Source: an uncultured Leucothrix sp. | GTDB taxonomy: Bacteria > Pseudomonadota > Gammaproteobacteria > Thiotrichales > Thiotrichaceae | Direction: 5' to 3' | NCBI GenBank assembly: GCA_938004025.1 | Contig: CALKXC010000477.1 | Span: 1-6,804 of the forward strand | Length of the DNA: 6,804 nucleotides | Shown here: in pieces, positions 1-6,439 of the stretch | How positions within the stretch are numbered: position 1 is the first letter of the stretch | Layout: each line of letters opens with the position of its first letter | The notes under the pieces: generated by a model | Databases searched by the model: none | Seen by the model: the letters and a program-made list of their open reading frames with translations, nothing else | Told to the model about the DNA's origin: nothing | Position numbers and translations under genes: made by a program

Positions 1-1
1 T

Positions 2-1240
2 GGCATCGCGCCCGATCAAATCCGTGAAATTGCCCGTTTATACGCTACGGCTAAAAATGCCATGATCCTATGGGGCATGGGTATTTCCCAGCATATTCAC
101 GGTACAGACAACGCTCGCTGCCTGATTTCTCTCTGTATGATCACAGGTCAAATTGGTCGCGAAGGTACAGGTTTGCATCCTTTACGCGGTCAGAATAACG
201 TTCAAGGTGCGTCTGATGTTGGTTTAATCCCAATGGTTTTCCCTGACTATCAGCCGGTAACCAACCCAGAAGCACGCCATCGTTTTGAAACACTCTGGGG
301 CATGGAGCTTAGTGACAAACCTGGACTGACAACGGTTGAAATCGTTAACGAAGCCTATAATGGAAACATCAAAGGGCTTTACGTTGAAGGTGAAAACCCT
401 GCGATGTCTGATCCAGACAGCAACCATGCGCGTGCTGGCTTAGCGAAATTAGAGCACTTCATTGTTCAGGATATATTTCTAACCGAAACGGCTTTCTTTG
501 CTGATGTGGTATTACCAGCCTCAGCTTTTCCTGAGAAAACAGGTACCTTCATCAATTCTGACCGAACTGTTCAATTAGGCCGCCAAGCATTAGACCCACC
601 GGGTGACGCTAAGCAAGATCTCTGGATTATCCAAGAAATTGCCAAGCGTTTAGGGTTGGATTGGAACTACGACAGTTCTGAACCCGTGTTTAATGAAATG
701 CGCCAAGCGATGAACTCTATCTCGGGAATCACTTGGGAGCGCTTGCAAAATGAATCGGTTACCTACCCTTGTAGCAATGAAGGTGACGCAGGCGCACCGA
801 TTATATTTACTGATCGTTTCCCAACTAAGAGCGGAAAAGCCTTACTTGTTCCGGCCTCGATTGTTGCGCCTGATGAGGTACCGGATGAAGAGTATCCATT
901 CGTATTGATCACGGGTCGCCAACTTGAGCATTGGCATACTGGCTCAATGACGCGTCGTGCCACCATGCTTCATGCGCTAGAGCCAGAGCCATATGTAGCG
1001 GTGAGTCAACGCGACTTGCTGTCGATAGGCTTAAAGGCAGGTGACATGTTGAAACTTGAAACACGTCGTGGCGAGCTAACGGTTAAAACGCGTGTGGATG
1101 ATCTAACGCCAAGCGGTACGGTGCATATGCCGTTCTGTTACTTCGAAGCTGCGGCTAACAAGCTGACCAATGCTGCGCTAGATCCTGACGCAAAAATTGC
1201 CGAAGTTAAGTACTGTGCAATCAAAATAAGCGCAGCTTAA
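2..1240 (+). CDS. fdhA: Formate dehydrogenase alpha subunit, C-terminal part (5' truncated by window edge)
   Basis: This is the last 412 residues of a molybdenum/tungsten bis-MGD formate dehydrogenase catalytic subunit, which oxidises formate to CO2. The frame is open from base 2, so the gene starts upstream of the window. Visible family marks are the cofactor-binding stretch GQNNVQGASDVGLIP (about 190-235), the ENPAMSDPD segment near 394-420, the FADVVLPASAFPEKTGTFIN block that is characteristic of the molybdopterin oxidoreductase fold, and a C-terminal MGD-binding domain beginning at FVLITGRQLEHWHTGSMTRR. The match is to the FdhF/FdsA-like alpha subunits, normally around 700-950 residues. 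The iron-sulfur region and the active-site Cys or Sec lie outside the window, so neither the metal, the Sec/Cys status nor the electron acceptor can be told. A strong hairpin 17 bases after the stop indicates it is the last gene of its unit. The family is certain; the exact subtype and symbol are less so. Confidence 0.93.
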   Translation, partial: GIAPDQIREIARLYATAKNAMILWGMGISQHIHGTDNARCLISLCMITGQIGREGTGLHPLRGQNNVQGASDVGLIPMVFPDYQPVTNPEARHRFETLWGMELSDKPGLTTVEIVNEAYNGNIKGLYVEGENPAMSDPDSNHARAGLAKLEHFIVQDIFLTETAFFADVVLPASAFPEKTGTFINSDRTVQLGRQALDPPGDAKQDLWIIQEIAKRLGLDWNYDSSEPVFNEMRQAMNSISGITWERLQNESVTYPCSNEGDAGAPIIFTDRFPTKSGKALLVPASIVAPDEVPDEEYPFVLITGRQLEHWHTGSMTRRATMLHALEPEPYVAVSQRDLLSIGLKAGDMLKLETRRGELTVKTRVDDLTPSGTVHMPFCYFEAAANKLTNAALDPDAKIAEVKYCAIKISAA

Positions 1241-1257
1241 AGCGGCTCCTGCTAGTT

Positions 1258-1289
1258 CAGGTAGCAATGAAACGTTTCATTGCTACCTG
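1258..1289 (+). terminator. Perfect-palindrome hairpin terminator after fdhA
   Basis: A 32-base perfect palindrome (16-base arms starting CAGGTAGCAATGAA) lies 17 bases after the fdhA stop. In RNA it would form a 14-bp stem with a four-base ACGU loop. It is followed by TTATTCTT, which is U-rich but not a clean U tract, so termination is likely rather than certain. Being fully symmetric, it would fold equally on either strand. Confidence 0.75.
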
Positions 1290-1322
1290 TTATTCTTAAT
1301 CTACTATCTCTAGTTTGAAAGC

Positions 1323-1386
1323 CTTTGAAATCTCAAATCAGAACAGACTATTCACAAGGTTCACTCGATAGTCTTTGCAATCTCAA
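1323..1386. repeat. Pair of 14-bp direct repeats, 50 bp apart
   Basis: CTTTGAAATCTCAA at 1323-1336 and CTTTGCAATCTCAA at 1373-1386 match at 13 of 14 positions, with starts exactly 50 bp apart. The second copy overlaps a candidate -35 element (1375-1380). Two sites for one regulator is a possible reading; no known consensus is recognised. Confidence 0.45.
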
Positions 1387-1403
1387 TAATTGACATTGAT
1401 AAT
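1375..1403 (+). promoter_or_regulatory. Candidate sigma-70 promoter for oadGAB (distal)
   Basis: A -35-like TTGCAA (1375-1380, 4 of 6 to consensus) and a -10-like GATAAT (1398-1403, 5 of 6) are separated by 17 bp. Transcription would begin near 1410 and leave a leader of about 150 bases before oadG. The call rests on consensus matching in AT-rich DNA and is tentative. Confidence 0.35.
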
Positions 1404-1410
1404 CATAATA
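1392..1410. promoter_or_regulatory. Fur-box-like or FNR-like operator
   Basis: The 19 bases at 1392-1410 match the classical Fur consensus (GATAATGATAATCATTATC) at 15 positions, including nine in a row (1398-1406). The same DNA holds TTGAT at 1396-1400 followed, after four bases, by ATAAT, an 8-of-10 match to the FNR/ANR box (TTGAT-N4-ATCAA). It overlaps the candidate -10 element, a position suited to repression. AT richness raises the chance of an accidental match, and the two readings exclude each other. Confidence 0.3.
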
Positions 1411-1447
1411 CTAAAGATTGCATTTATTTTTTATCTATCCCCCCAAA

Positions 1448-1476
1448 TTGACAATTCTTAATAATACCGCTAATTT
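1448..1476 (+). promoter_or_regulatory. Candidate sigma-70 promoter for oadGAB (proximal)
   Basis: A perfect TTGACA (1448-1453) stands 17 bp upstream of TAATTT (1471-1476), which matches the -10 consensus at only three of six positions. A strong -35 with a weak -10 is common at activated promoters. The start would fall near 1483, just before the tandem repeat at 1490-1529. Confidence 0.35.
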
Positions 1477-1489
1477 AGCCGCCAATTAA

Positions 1490-1529
1490 GTAGGGTTAAT
1501 TACGCACCCGTAGGGTAATATATGCACCT
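1490..1529. repeat. Two tandem 20-bp repeats upstream of oadG
   Basis: Two head-to-tail units, 1490-1509 and 1510-1529, both start GTAGGGT and share GCACC near the end, agreeing at 15 of 20 positions. The second unit plus two bases (1510-1531) is also an imperfect palindrome, with GTAGG and CCTAC arms and an ATATAT centre. Two helically spaced copies just ahead of the oadG ribosome binding site look like binding sites for a dimeric regulator, or alternatively a leader RNA element. The regulator is unknown. Confidence 0.5.
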
Positions 1530-1545
1530 ACATCAGCATTTAATT

Positions 1546-1550
1546 GAGGA
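1546..1550 (+). promoter_or_regulatory. Ribosome binding site deciding the oadG start
   Basis: GAGGA is placed eight bases before ATG 1559. It supports that ATG over the in-frame TTG at 1544, which would sit on top of the Shine-Dalgarno sequence. Confidence 0.75.
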
Positions 1551-1558
1551 CTAGAATC

Positions 1559-1807
1559 ATGGAAAGCTCGATAATCGAACGAGGTTTAGATCTCATGCTC
1601 TTCGGTATGGGAACCGTCTTTATTTTCCTTACCGTTCTAATCTTTGGGACTGCGGCTATGTCAGCGGTTATCACACGCTGGTTCCCAGAAAAGGTCATTG
1701 AAGCCGCAGCGCCAAAAAAACGCGCTTCTACTAGCCCAACTATGGCTATCGCTCCAGCAACACTCAGCATTCTACAAGCAGCAGTAGATAAACATCGCAA
1801 TCGATGA
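1559..1807 (+). CDS. oadG: Na+-translocating oxaloacetate decarboxylase gamma subunit
   Basis: This 82-residue protein is the small membrane subunit that holds the alpha and beta subunits of the oxaloacetate decarboxylase Na+ pump together. It has a short N-terminus (MESSIIERG), one transmembrane helix at about residues 12-34 (LMLFGMGTVFIFLTVLIFG), the typical aromatic exit WFP at 41-43, an Ala/Pro/Lys linker, and a C-terminal helix ending AAVDKHRNR. In known OadG proteins, C-terminal histidines help bind zinc and contact OadA; His79 is the candidate here. The length is normal for this poorly conserved family, and the assignment gains most of its strength from oadA starting 54 bases downstream and oadB after it. 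The ATG at 1559 is chosen over the upstream TTG because of the GAGGA site. Confidence 0.9.
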   Translation: MESSIIERGLDLMLFGMGTVFIFLTVLIFGTAAMSAVITRWFPEKVIEAAAPKKRASTSPTMAIAPATLSILQAAVDKHRNR

Positions 1808-1861
1808 TTCATCAGAAATACCGCATGAACTTCCACTTATTTTGAGAATGAACTAAGCATT

Positions 1862-3682
1862 ATGAGTCAGAATACCAATACCGACAGTAAGCAACAGCGT
1901 TTGCAAATTACCGATGTAGTTTTAAGAGACGGCCATCAGTCATTATTTGCGACACGTATGCGTCTCGCCGATATGCTACCCATAGCTGAAAAGCTGGATA
2001 GTGTAGGATACTGGTCTGTCGAGACCTGGGGTGGTGCAACCTTTGATTCATGCATTCGTTTTCTGGGTGAAGATCCATGGGATCGCATCCGCCAGCTTAA
2101 AGCGGCAATGCCTAACACCCCTCAGCAAATGCTGTTTCGCGCTCAAAACATATTAGGTTATCGTCACTATGCTGATGACGTGGTCAACAAATTTGTAGAG
2201 CGCGCCGCCATAAACGGTGTTGATGTGTTTCGTGTTTTTGACGCGATGAACGATACACGCAACCTTGAAACAGCGCTTAAAGCCGTTAAATCAGTCGGCA
2301 AGCATGCGCAAGCGACTATGTCGTACACCATCAGCCCAGTTCATGACTTACAAGGCTGGCTAGACATGGCACGACGTCTTGAAGACATCGGCTGTGACTC
2401 AATCTGTATTAAAGACATGGCTGGCCTACTAAAGCCTTATGCGGGTTACGAGTTAGTCTCAGAGCTTAAGAAAGCAGTCTCAGTGCCAATTCAAGTTCAC
2501 TGTCACGCAACCACGGGTTTATCAACCAGTACCAATCTGAAATGTATTGAAGCAGGTGCTGACCGAGTCGACACCTCTATCTCTTCTATGTCAATGACTT
2601 ACGGGCACTCTCCAACCGAATCGGTTGTGGCGATAATGGAAGAAAGTGAACGTGCTACAGGATTAGATTTAGTATTACTTGAAGAAATTGCTGCCTACTT
2701 CAGAGAAGTTCGTAAGAAATACGCAAAGTGGGAAGGATCGTTACAAGGTATTGATTCACGCATCTTGTTAGCTCAGGTTCCAGGTGGAATGTTGACTAAC
2801 ATGGAAGGACAGCTTAAAGAGCAAGGCGCGGCGGATAAGCTTGATGATGTGTTGCTAGAAATCCCGAGAGTAAGAAAAGATCTTGGTTACATTCCATTAG
2901 TTACTCCAACGTCTCAGATCGTTGGAACACAGGCTGTTCTAAACGTCCTAACCGGCGAGCGCTATGCAAAGCTTACTGGTGAAGCTGCGGGCGTATTACG
3001 TGGCGAATACGGAGCGACTCCAGCGCCTGTAGATGAAGCACTTCGTGAAAAAGCTTTAGCCGGTGATGAACTCATTACTTGCCGCCCTGCTGACCTACTT
3101 GAGTCAGAACTTGATAAGTTACAAGAAGAGCTTGTAACTATCGCTAAAGAAAAATCAATTGAGTTAACTGAAGGTGAAGGCTTAATTGATGATGTCCTAA
3201 CGTACGCACTATTCCCCCAGATTGGTTTGAAGTTCCTAGAAAACCGCAACAATCCAGGCGCTTTTGAGCCGGTACCCACAGGAAATGAAGGCGCGATGGT
3301 CACCACCAGTGCCGGTGAGGAAGTTTATACCGTCACCGTGGATGGAACAGACCACGTGGTGACTGTGGGCAACGGCGGCGACATTACCGGTGTTGTTCCT
3401 GTCGGTGGAAGTGCCGGTGGTGGTGGCGCTGCACCAGCCGCGGCTATTGCGGCGCCTGCTGCGACGTCTGGCGAGTCTTTCCCTGCACCGATGGCCGGCA
3501 ACGTATTCAAAGTATTGGTTCAGCCAGGTGAAGTGGTTGAAGAAGGTGACGTCATGATCATCCTTGAAGCGATGAAAATGGAAATCACTGTTGTAGCCCC
3601 TCGTTCTGCAACGGTTGTAGAAGTGGCTGTCAATGAAGGTGACGCCATTTCGCTTGGCGACACGCTAGTCTCACTGGCTTAG
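1862..3682 (+). CDS. oadA: Oxaloacetate decarboxylase alpha subunit (biotin carboxyltransferase)
   Basis: This 606-residue cytoplasmic subunit transfers the carboxyl group of oxaloacetate to biotin, releasing pyruvate. The N-terminal carboxyltransferase TIM barrel starts with [15 protein letters not shown]; Asp23, His213 and His215 (VHCHATTG) are the expected metal ligands, and Lys184 (IKDMAGLL) is the catalytic lysine. All sit at a constant offset of six from the Klebsiella OadA numbering as I recall it. A middle conserved domain (about 300-460) is followed by a Gly/Ala/Pro hinge (about 515-535) and a C-terminal biotinyl domain with EAMKMEI, biotin on Lys572, 34 residues from the end. No key residue is missing. 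Upstream initiation signals are weak (GAGA at 1844-1847, 14 bases away), so it may depend on translation of oadG. Pyruvate carboxylase subunit B is a related alternative, but the adjacent oadG and oadB argue for the Na+ pump. Confidence 0.97.
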   Translation: MSQNTNTDSKQQRLQITDVVLRDGHQSLFATRMRLADMLPIAEKLDSVGYWSVETWGGATFDSCIRFLGEDPWDRIRQLKAAMPNTPQQMLFRAQNILGYRHYADDVVNKFVERAAINGVDVFRVFDAMNDTRNLETALKAVKSVGKHAQATMSYTISPVHDLQGWLDMARRLEDIGCDSICIKDMAGLLKPYAGYELVSELKKAVSVPIQVHCHATTGLSTSTNLKCIEAGADRVDTSISSMSMTYGHSPTESVVAIMEESERATGLDLVLLEEIAAYFREVRKKYAKWEGSLQGIDSRILLAQVPGGMLTNMEGQLKEQGAADKLDDVLLEIPRVRKDLGYIPLVTPTSQIVGTQAVLNVLTGERYAKLTGEAAGVLRGEYGATPAPVDEALREKALAGDELITCRPADLLESELDKLQEELVTIAKEKSIELTEGEGLIDDVLTYALFPQIGLKFLENRNNPGAFEPVPTGNEGAMVTTSAGEEVYTVTVDGTDHVVTVGNGGDITGVVPVGGSAGGGGAAPAAAIAAPAATSGESFPAPMAGNVFKVLVQPGEVVEEGDVMIILEAMKMEITVVAPRSATVVEVAVNEGDAISLGDTLVSLA

Positions 3683-3685
3683 GAG
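3681..3685 (+). promoter_or_regulatory. Ribosome binding site of oadB overlapping the oadA stop
   Basis: AGGAG shares its first two bases with the oadA TAG stop (3680-3682) and lies five bases before the oadB ATG. This layout suggests tight translational coupling and near-equal production of the alpha and beta subunits. Confidence 0.75.
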
Positions 3686-3690
3686 CTAAA

Positions 3691-4857
3691 ATGGAAAACC
3701 TAAATATACTTTGGAGCGACTCAGGTATAGCGCAACTAACGTTTGGCCAAGCGGCCATGATGCTGGTTGGCTTAATACTTCTTTATCTTGCGATCCGAAA
3801 AGGCTTTGAACCGTTATTATTAGTACCGATTGCAATCGGTACCTTATTAGTTAATGTTCCTGGCGCAGGTTTTGAAGCGGCACCGGTTTATGATGCAGCC
3901 GGTCACCTGACCAGTCCCGGTGGGATGATGTATTACATCTATGAAGGCGGTATCGCAACCGGCTTGTTCCCGCTGATTATTTTTATGGGTGTCGGCGCAA
4001 TGACCGACTTTGGTCCGCTATTGGCTAACCCTAAAACCTTACTACTCGGCGCTGCTGCGCAATTTGGCATATTCGCAACCGTACTAGGCGCTGTTAGCCT
4101 AAGCCACTTCGGTATCTTAGACTTTACGATTAATGAAGCCGCTTCAATCGGTATTATTGGGGGTGCTGACGGACCAACCGCTATCTTCGTTACCAGCAAG
4201 CTTGCCCCAGACATTTTGGGTGCCGTTGCTGTTGCTGCTTACTCTTACATGGCATTAGTACCCATTATCCAGCCACCTATCATGCGAGCGCTTACCAGTG
4301 AAAGCGAACGTGCTATTAAAATGGTTCAGCTTCGCCCAGTGTCTAAAACAGAGAAGATAGTCTTCCCACTTTTAGTCCTAATGCTGGTAGCAATGGTATT
4401 ACCTTCTGCCGCGCCACTACTAGGTATGTTCTGTTTCGGTAATCTAATGCGCGAAGCGGGTGTGGTTGATCGCTTGAGTGATACGGCTCAAAACGCACTG
4501 ATTAACATCGTGACGATCTTCCTCGGCTTGGGTGTAGGATCAAAGATGAGCGCAGATAAGTTTTTGAACTGGGAAACGCTCGGTATCTTAGGTCTCGGCG
4601 CGGTTGCTTTCTGTATCGGTACCGCTTCAGGTGTTTTGCTAGCCAAACTAATGAACAAATTCAGTGATAGTCCAATAAACCCTTTGATTGGCTCTGCAGG
4701 TGTTTCCGCCGTACCAATGGCGGCACGAGTATCGAACAAGGTTGGGTTAGAAGCTAACCCACATAATCATCTGTTAATGCACGCAATGGGACCTAACGTT
4801 GCGGGTGTAATAGGCTCAGCAATTGCTGCGGGTGTAATGATCAGTATGGTTCAGTAA
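3691..4857 (+). CDS. oadB: Na+-translocating oxaloacetate decarboxylase beta subunit
   Basis: This 388-residue integral membrane subunit decarboxylates carboxybiotin and couples the reaction to Na+ export across the inner membrane. It is hydrophobic throughout, with many membrane segments beginning near residues 18-36. The functional sites are intact: Asp160 in GGADGPTAI, Tyr186 in [10 protein letters not shown], and Asn330, Gly334 and Ser339 in [13 protein letters not shown]. They correspond to Klebsiella Asp203, Tyr229, Asn373, Gly377 and Ser382 at a constant offset of 43, residues known to take part in Na+ and proton handling. The protein is shorter than the 433-residue Klebsiella subunit; since the N-terminus resembles that of the family, the difference probably lies in the first extracytoplasmic loop (about 55-90). 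It follows oadA after eight bases and ends the operon. The related glutaconyl- and methylmalonyl-CoA decarboxylase beta subunits are alternatives on sequence alone, but oadA and oadG settle it. Confidence 0.96.
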   Translation: MENLNILWSDSGIAQLTFGQAAMMLVGLILLYLAIRKGFEPLLLVPIAIGTLLVNVPGAGFEAAPVYDAAGHLTSPGGMMYYIYEGGIATGLFPLIIFMGVGAMTDFGPLLANPKTLLLGAAAQFGIFATVLGAVSLSHFGILDFTINEAASIGIIGGADGPTAIFVTSKLAPDILGAVAVAAYSYMALVPIIQPPIMRALTSESERAIKMVQLRPVSKTEKIVFPLLVLMLVAMVLPSAAPLLGMFCFGNLMREAGVVDRLSDTAQNALINIVTIFLGLGVGSKMSADKFLNWETLGILGLGAVAFCIGTASGVLLAKLMNKFSDSPINPLIGSAGVSAVPMAARVSNKVGLEANPHNHLLMHAMGPNVAGVIGSAIAAGVMISMVQ

Positions 4858-4890
4858 TCATAAATTACATCTAATTAAGCACTTTCTTTT

Positions 4891-4920
4891 AAAAACCGAG
4901 CCTCAGGGTTCGGTTTTTTT
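4891..4920 (+). terminator. Rho-independent terminator of oadGAB
   Basis: The arms AAAAACCGA (4891-4899) and TCGGTTTTT (4910-4918) pair perfectly; a G-U and two C-G pairs extend the stem inside, leaving a UCAG loop. A run of seven T follows the GC core. It begins 33 bases after the oadB stop and separates the operon from mtoX. The A run in front of the stem means it could also work weakly on the other strand. Confidence 0.92.
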
Positions 4921-4953
4921 ATGCTCACCACAAAATATCAATCTATCTCAGTT

Positions 4954-4983
4954 TAGACATTGATTCTTTTCCCGCCTTATCCT
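4954..4983 (+). promoter_or_regulatory. Candidate promoter of mtoX
   Basis: TAGACA (4954-4959, 5 of 6 to the -35 consensus) and TATCCT (4978-4983, 4 of 6 to the -10) are 18 bp apart. They sit after the oadB terminator and about 60-90 bases before mtoX. The -10 element overlaps the left arm of an inverted repeat, TATCC (4978-4982) with GGATA (4990-4994), which could be an operator. Weak consensus support only. Confidence 0.35.
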
Positions 4984-4994
4984 ATTTTGGGATA

Positions 4995-5016
4995 GAGCCA
5001 CCTACCCAAATGGCTC
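4995..5016 (+). other. Small hairpin in the mtoX leader
   Basis: GAGCCA (4995-5000) and TGGCTC (5011-5016) are exact inverted repeats with a ten-base loop, 16 bases before the mtoX ribosome binding site. The stem is short; it may stabilise the leader or mark a binding site, or be accidental. Confidence 0.35.
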
Positions 5017-5032
5017 AAAATCAAACTATTCT

Positions 5033-5037
5033 GGAGG
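5033..5037 (+). promoter_or_regulatory. Strong ribosome binding site of mtoX
   Basis: GGAGG, part of TGGAGGGAA, is the best Shine-Dalgarno match in the window and lies four bases from ATG 5042. It supports this start, which also supplies a complete signal peptide, and suggests efficient translation. Confidence 0.8.
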
Positions 5038-5041
5038 GAAT

Positions 5042-6439
5042 ATGTCATTACTTAGCACTCTTAGCAGAGGCAAATCCTTGCTACCTCGCGCGATAGGTTT
5101 AGCCTTATTTGCAACCACTGTCTCATTCACTACCGTCACTACATCACACGCAGATGAAACCTGCATGTCACCTTACATGGCTAAAATCACCGGCCAAGAA
5201 GACTTTGTCTACATCTGGACACTCGGCGTCGAGGGTTTAGGCGACGGTCAGGATAAACTTGTCACCGTTGACGTCAATCCGAAATCCGACAACTACGGAA
5301 AGGTAATCAATTCATTATCAGTCGGTGGCCGTAACGAAGCACACCACTCTGGCCTCACTGATGACCGTAAGTACTTGTGGGCAGGTGGCTTAGACACAAA
5401 TAAGATCTTTATTTTCGACGTTCACTCAGATCCAGCAAAGCCAACGCTTCACCACACCATTGATACATTTGTATCAGACACCGGTGGATTAGTCGGCCCA
5501 CACACAACCTATGCGCTTCCTGGTCGCATGATGGTTACTGCCCTATCTAACAACAAAGACAATGGTGGTCGTACTGGAATGGCGGAATACACCAATGATG
5601 GAAGGCACGTTGCCACTCACTGGAACCCAAGAGAAGAGAGTTTGGGCGATGCAGTAAAGACCGGTGAGCATGCTGATGGTTATGGCTACGACTTACGTGT
5701 ACTACCTCGACGTAATGCCATGTTTACCTCGTCATTTACGGGCTGGTCTAACTACATGATGGACTTCGGTAAAATGCTGGGCGATGCGGAAGCCATGAAA
5801 CGTTTTGGAAACACTATGGTTCGCTGGGATCTGCATTCTAGAAAGCCTAAGCAAATTATGGATGTACCAGGAGCGCCGCTAGAAATTCGCTGTGCATGGA
5901 ACCCAAGAAACAATTGGTGCGTTACTACGACTGCACTGACTTCTAAAATCTGGTTAGTTCATGAAAATGACGAAACGGGCGAGTGGAAAGCAGAACCTGT
6001 CGCTGACGTTGGGGATCCTTCCAAGATTCCGCTGCCTGTCGATATCTCCTTACAAGCTGATGACCAAGGGCTTTGGGTAAACACGTTTATGGATGGAAAA
6101 ACTCGCTACTTTGATATGAGCGATCCATTCAATCCTAAGCAAACCTATGAAAAGCAGATTGGCGCTCAGGTTAACATGGCCTCATCAAGCTGGGATGGTA
6201 AGCGCATTTATTACACCTCGTCTCTACTCGGTAACTGGGATAAGAAAGGCGCTGACAATGATCAGTACTTCAAAGCTTATAACTGGGACGGTAAAGAGCT
6301 AGTTGAGCAATTTGCGATTGACTTCACCGCTGAGAAATTGGGTCGTGCACATCAAATGCGCTTTGGCGCTTACTCGCTTTACGCCAATGCTAGCCCCGTG
6401 AAGAAAAATACGCTCCTGAGCAAACTGATCACCGAGTAA
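5042..6439 (+). CDS. mtoX: Exported selenium-binding protein 56 family protein, probable methanethiol oxidase
   Basis: This 465-residue protein belongs to the SBP56/SELENBP1 family, beta-propeller proteins of about 470 residues. Characterised bacterial members are copper-dependent periplasmic methanethiol oxidases that convert methanethiol, O2 and water to formaldehyde, H2S and H2O2. The N-terminus is a signal peptide: Arg9, Lys11 and Arg16, a hydrophobic core at about 17-34, and a likely cut at SHA37-Asp38. The mature chain opens with ETCMSPYMAKITGQ, whose Cys41 is the family's early cysteine. Histidines in conserved settings are His101-His102 (NEAHHSG), His154 (GPHTTY), His210 (EHADGYGYD) and His437 (AHQMRFG), candidates for copper binding, though I cannot say which bind metal. 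The SCO1/SenC gene directly behind it matches the gene context reported for bacterial mtoX. The family is certain; the enzymatic activity is inferred from family, export and neighbour. Confidence 0.9.
   Translation: MSLLSTLSRGKSLLPRAIGLALFATTVSFTTVTTSHADETCMSPYMAKITGQEDFVYIWTLGVEGLGDGQDKLVTVDVNPKSDNYGKVINSLSVGGRNEAHHSGLTDDRKYLWAGGLDTNKIFIFDVHSDPAKPTLHHTIDTFVSDTGGLVGPHTTYALPGRMMVTALSNNKDNGGRTGMAEYTNDGRHVATHWNPREESLGDAVKTGEHADGYGYDLRVLPRRNAMFTSSFTGWSNYMMDFGKMLGDAEAMKRFGNTMVRWDLHSRKPKQIMDVPGAPLEIRCAWNPRNNWCVTTTALTSKIWLVHENDETGEWKAEPVADVGDPSKIPLPVDISLQADDQGLWVNTFMDGKTRYFDMSDPFNPKQTYEKQIGAQVNMASSSWDGKRIYYTSSLLGNWDKKGADNDQYFKAYNWDGKELVEQFAIDFTAEKLGRAHQMRFGAYSLYANASPVKKNTLLSKLITE

Larger units (their letters stand above)
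1241..1558 (+). other. Intergenic control region between fdhA and oadG
   Basis: This 318-base stretch holds no convincing gene on either strand. It contains the fdhA terminator hairpin, then AT-rich DNA with two exact TTGACA hexamers (1390-1395 and 1448-1453), a Fur/FNR-like site, a pair of near-identical 14-mers, a tandem 20-bp repeat and the oadG ribosome binding site. It is best read as the promoter and leader of the oadGAB operon. Confidence 0.7.

Noticed and set aside
224..966. Two 67-codon minus-strand open frames inside fdhA
   Set aside because: They are antisense to conserved formate dehydrogenase sequence, with no supporting features.
1390..1418. Promoter built on the perfect TTGACA at 1390-1395
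   Set aside because: At 16-18 bp spacing the available -10 sequences match at only about three of six positions; the alternatives at 1375-1403 and 1448-1476 are no worse, so it was not listed separately.
1544..1558. TTG start for oadG five codons upstream of the ATG
   Set aside because: The TTG overlaps the GAGGA ribosome binding site itself; ATG 1559 has ideal spacing and gives a typical OadG N-terminus.
1540..1836. 98-codon open frame on the minus strand over oadG
   Set aside because: It lies opposite a recognised gene with a good ribosome binding site, and its translation resembles no family; it is a shadow of oadG coding sequence.
1824..1856. Tiny open frames (ATG 1824 and ATG 1848) between oadG and oadA
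   Set aside because: They encode six and two residues only, have no ribosome binding site, and are expected by chance in a 54-base gap.
2962..3510. Minus-strand open frames of 114 and 61 codons inside oadA
   Set aside because: They are antisense to conserved biotin-carrier and hinge sequence; the Ser/Pro/Ala-rich translations are what the complement of Gly/Ala-rich coding gives.
3939..4739. Minus-strand open frames of 91 and 83 codons inside oadB
   Set aside because: They are opposite highly conserved OadB motifs and have no recognisable domain or start signals.
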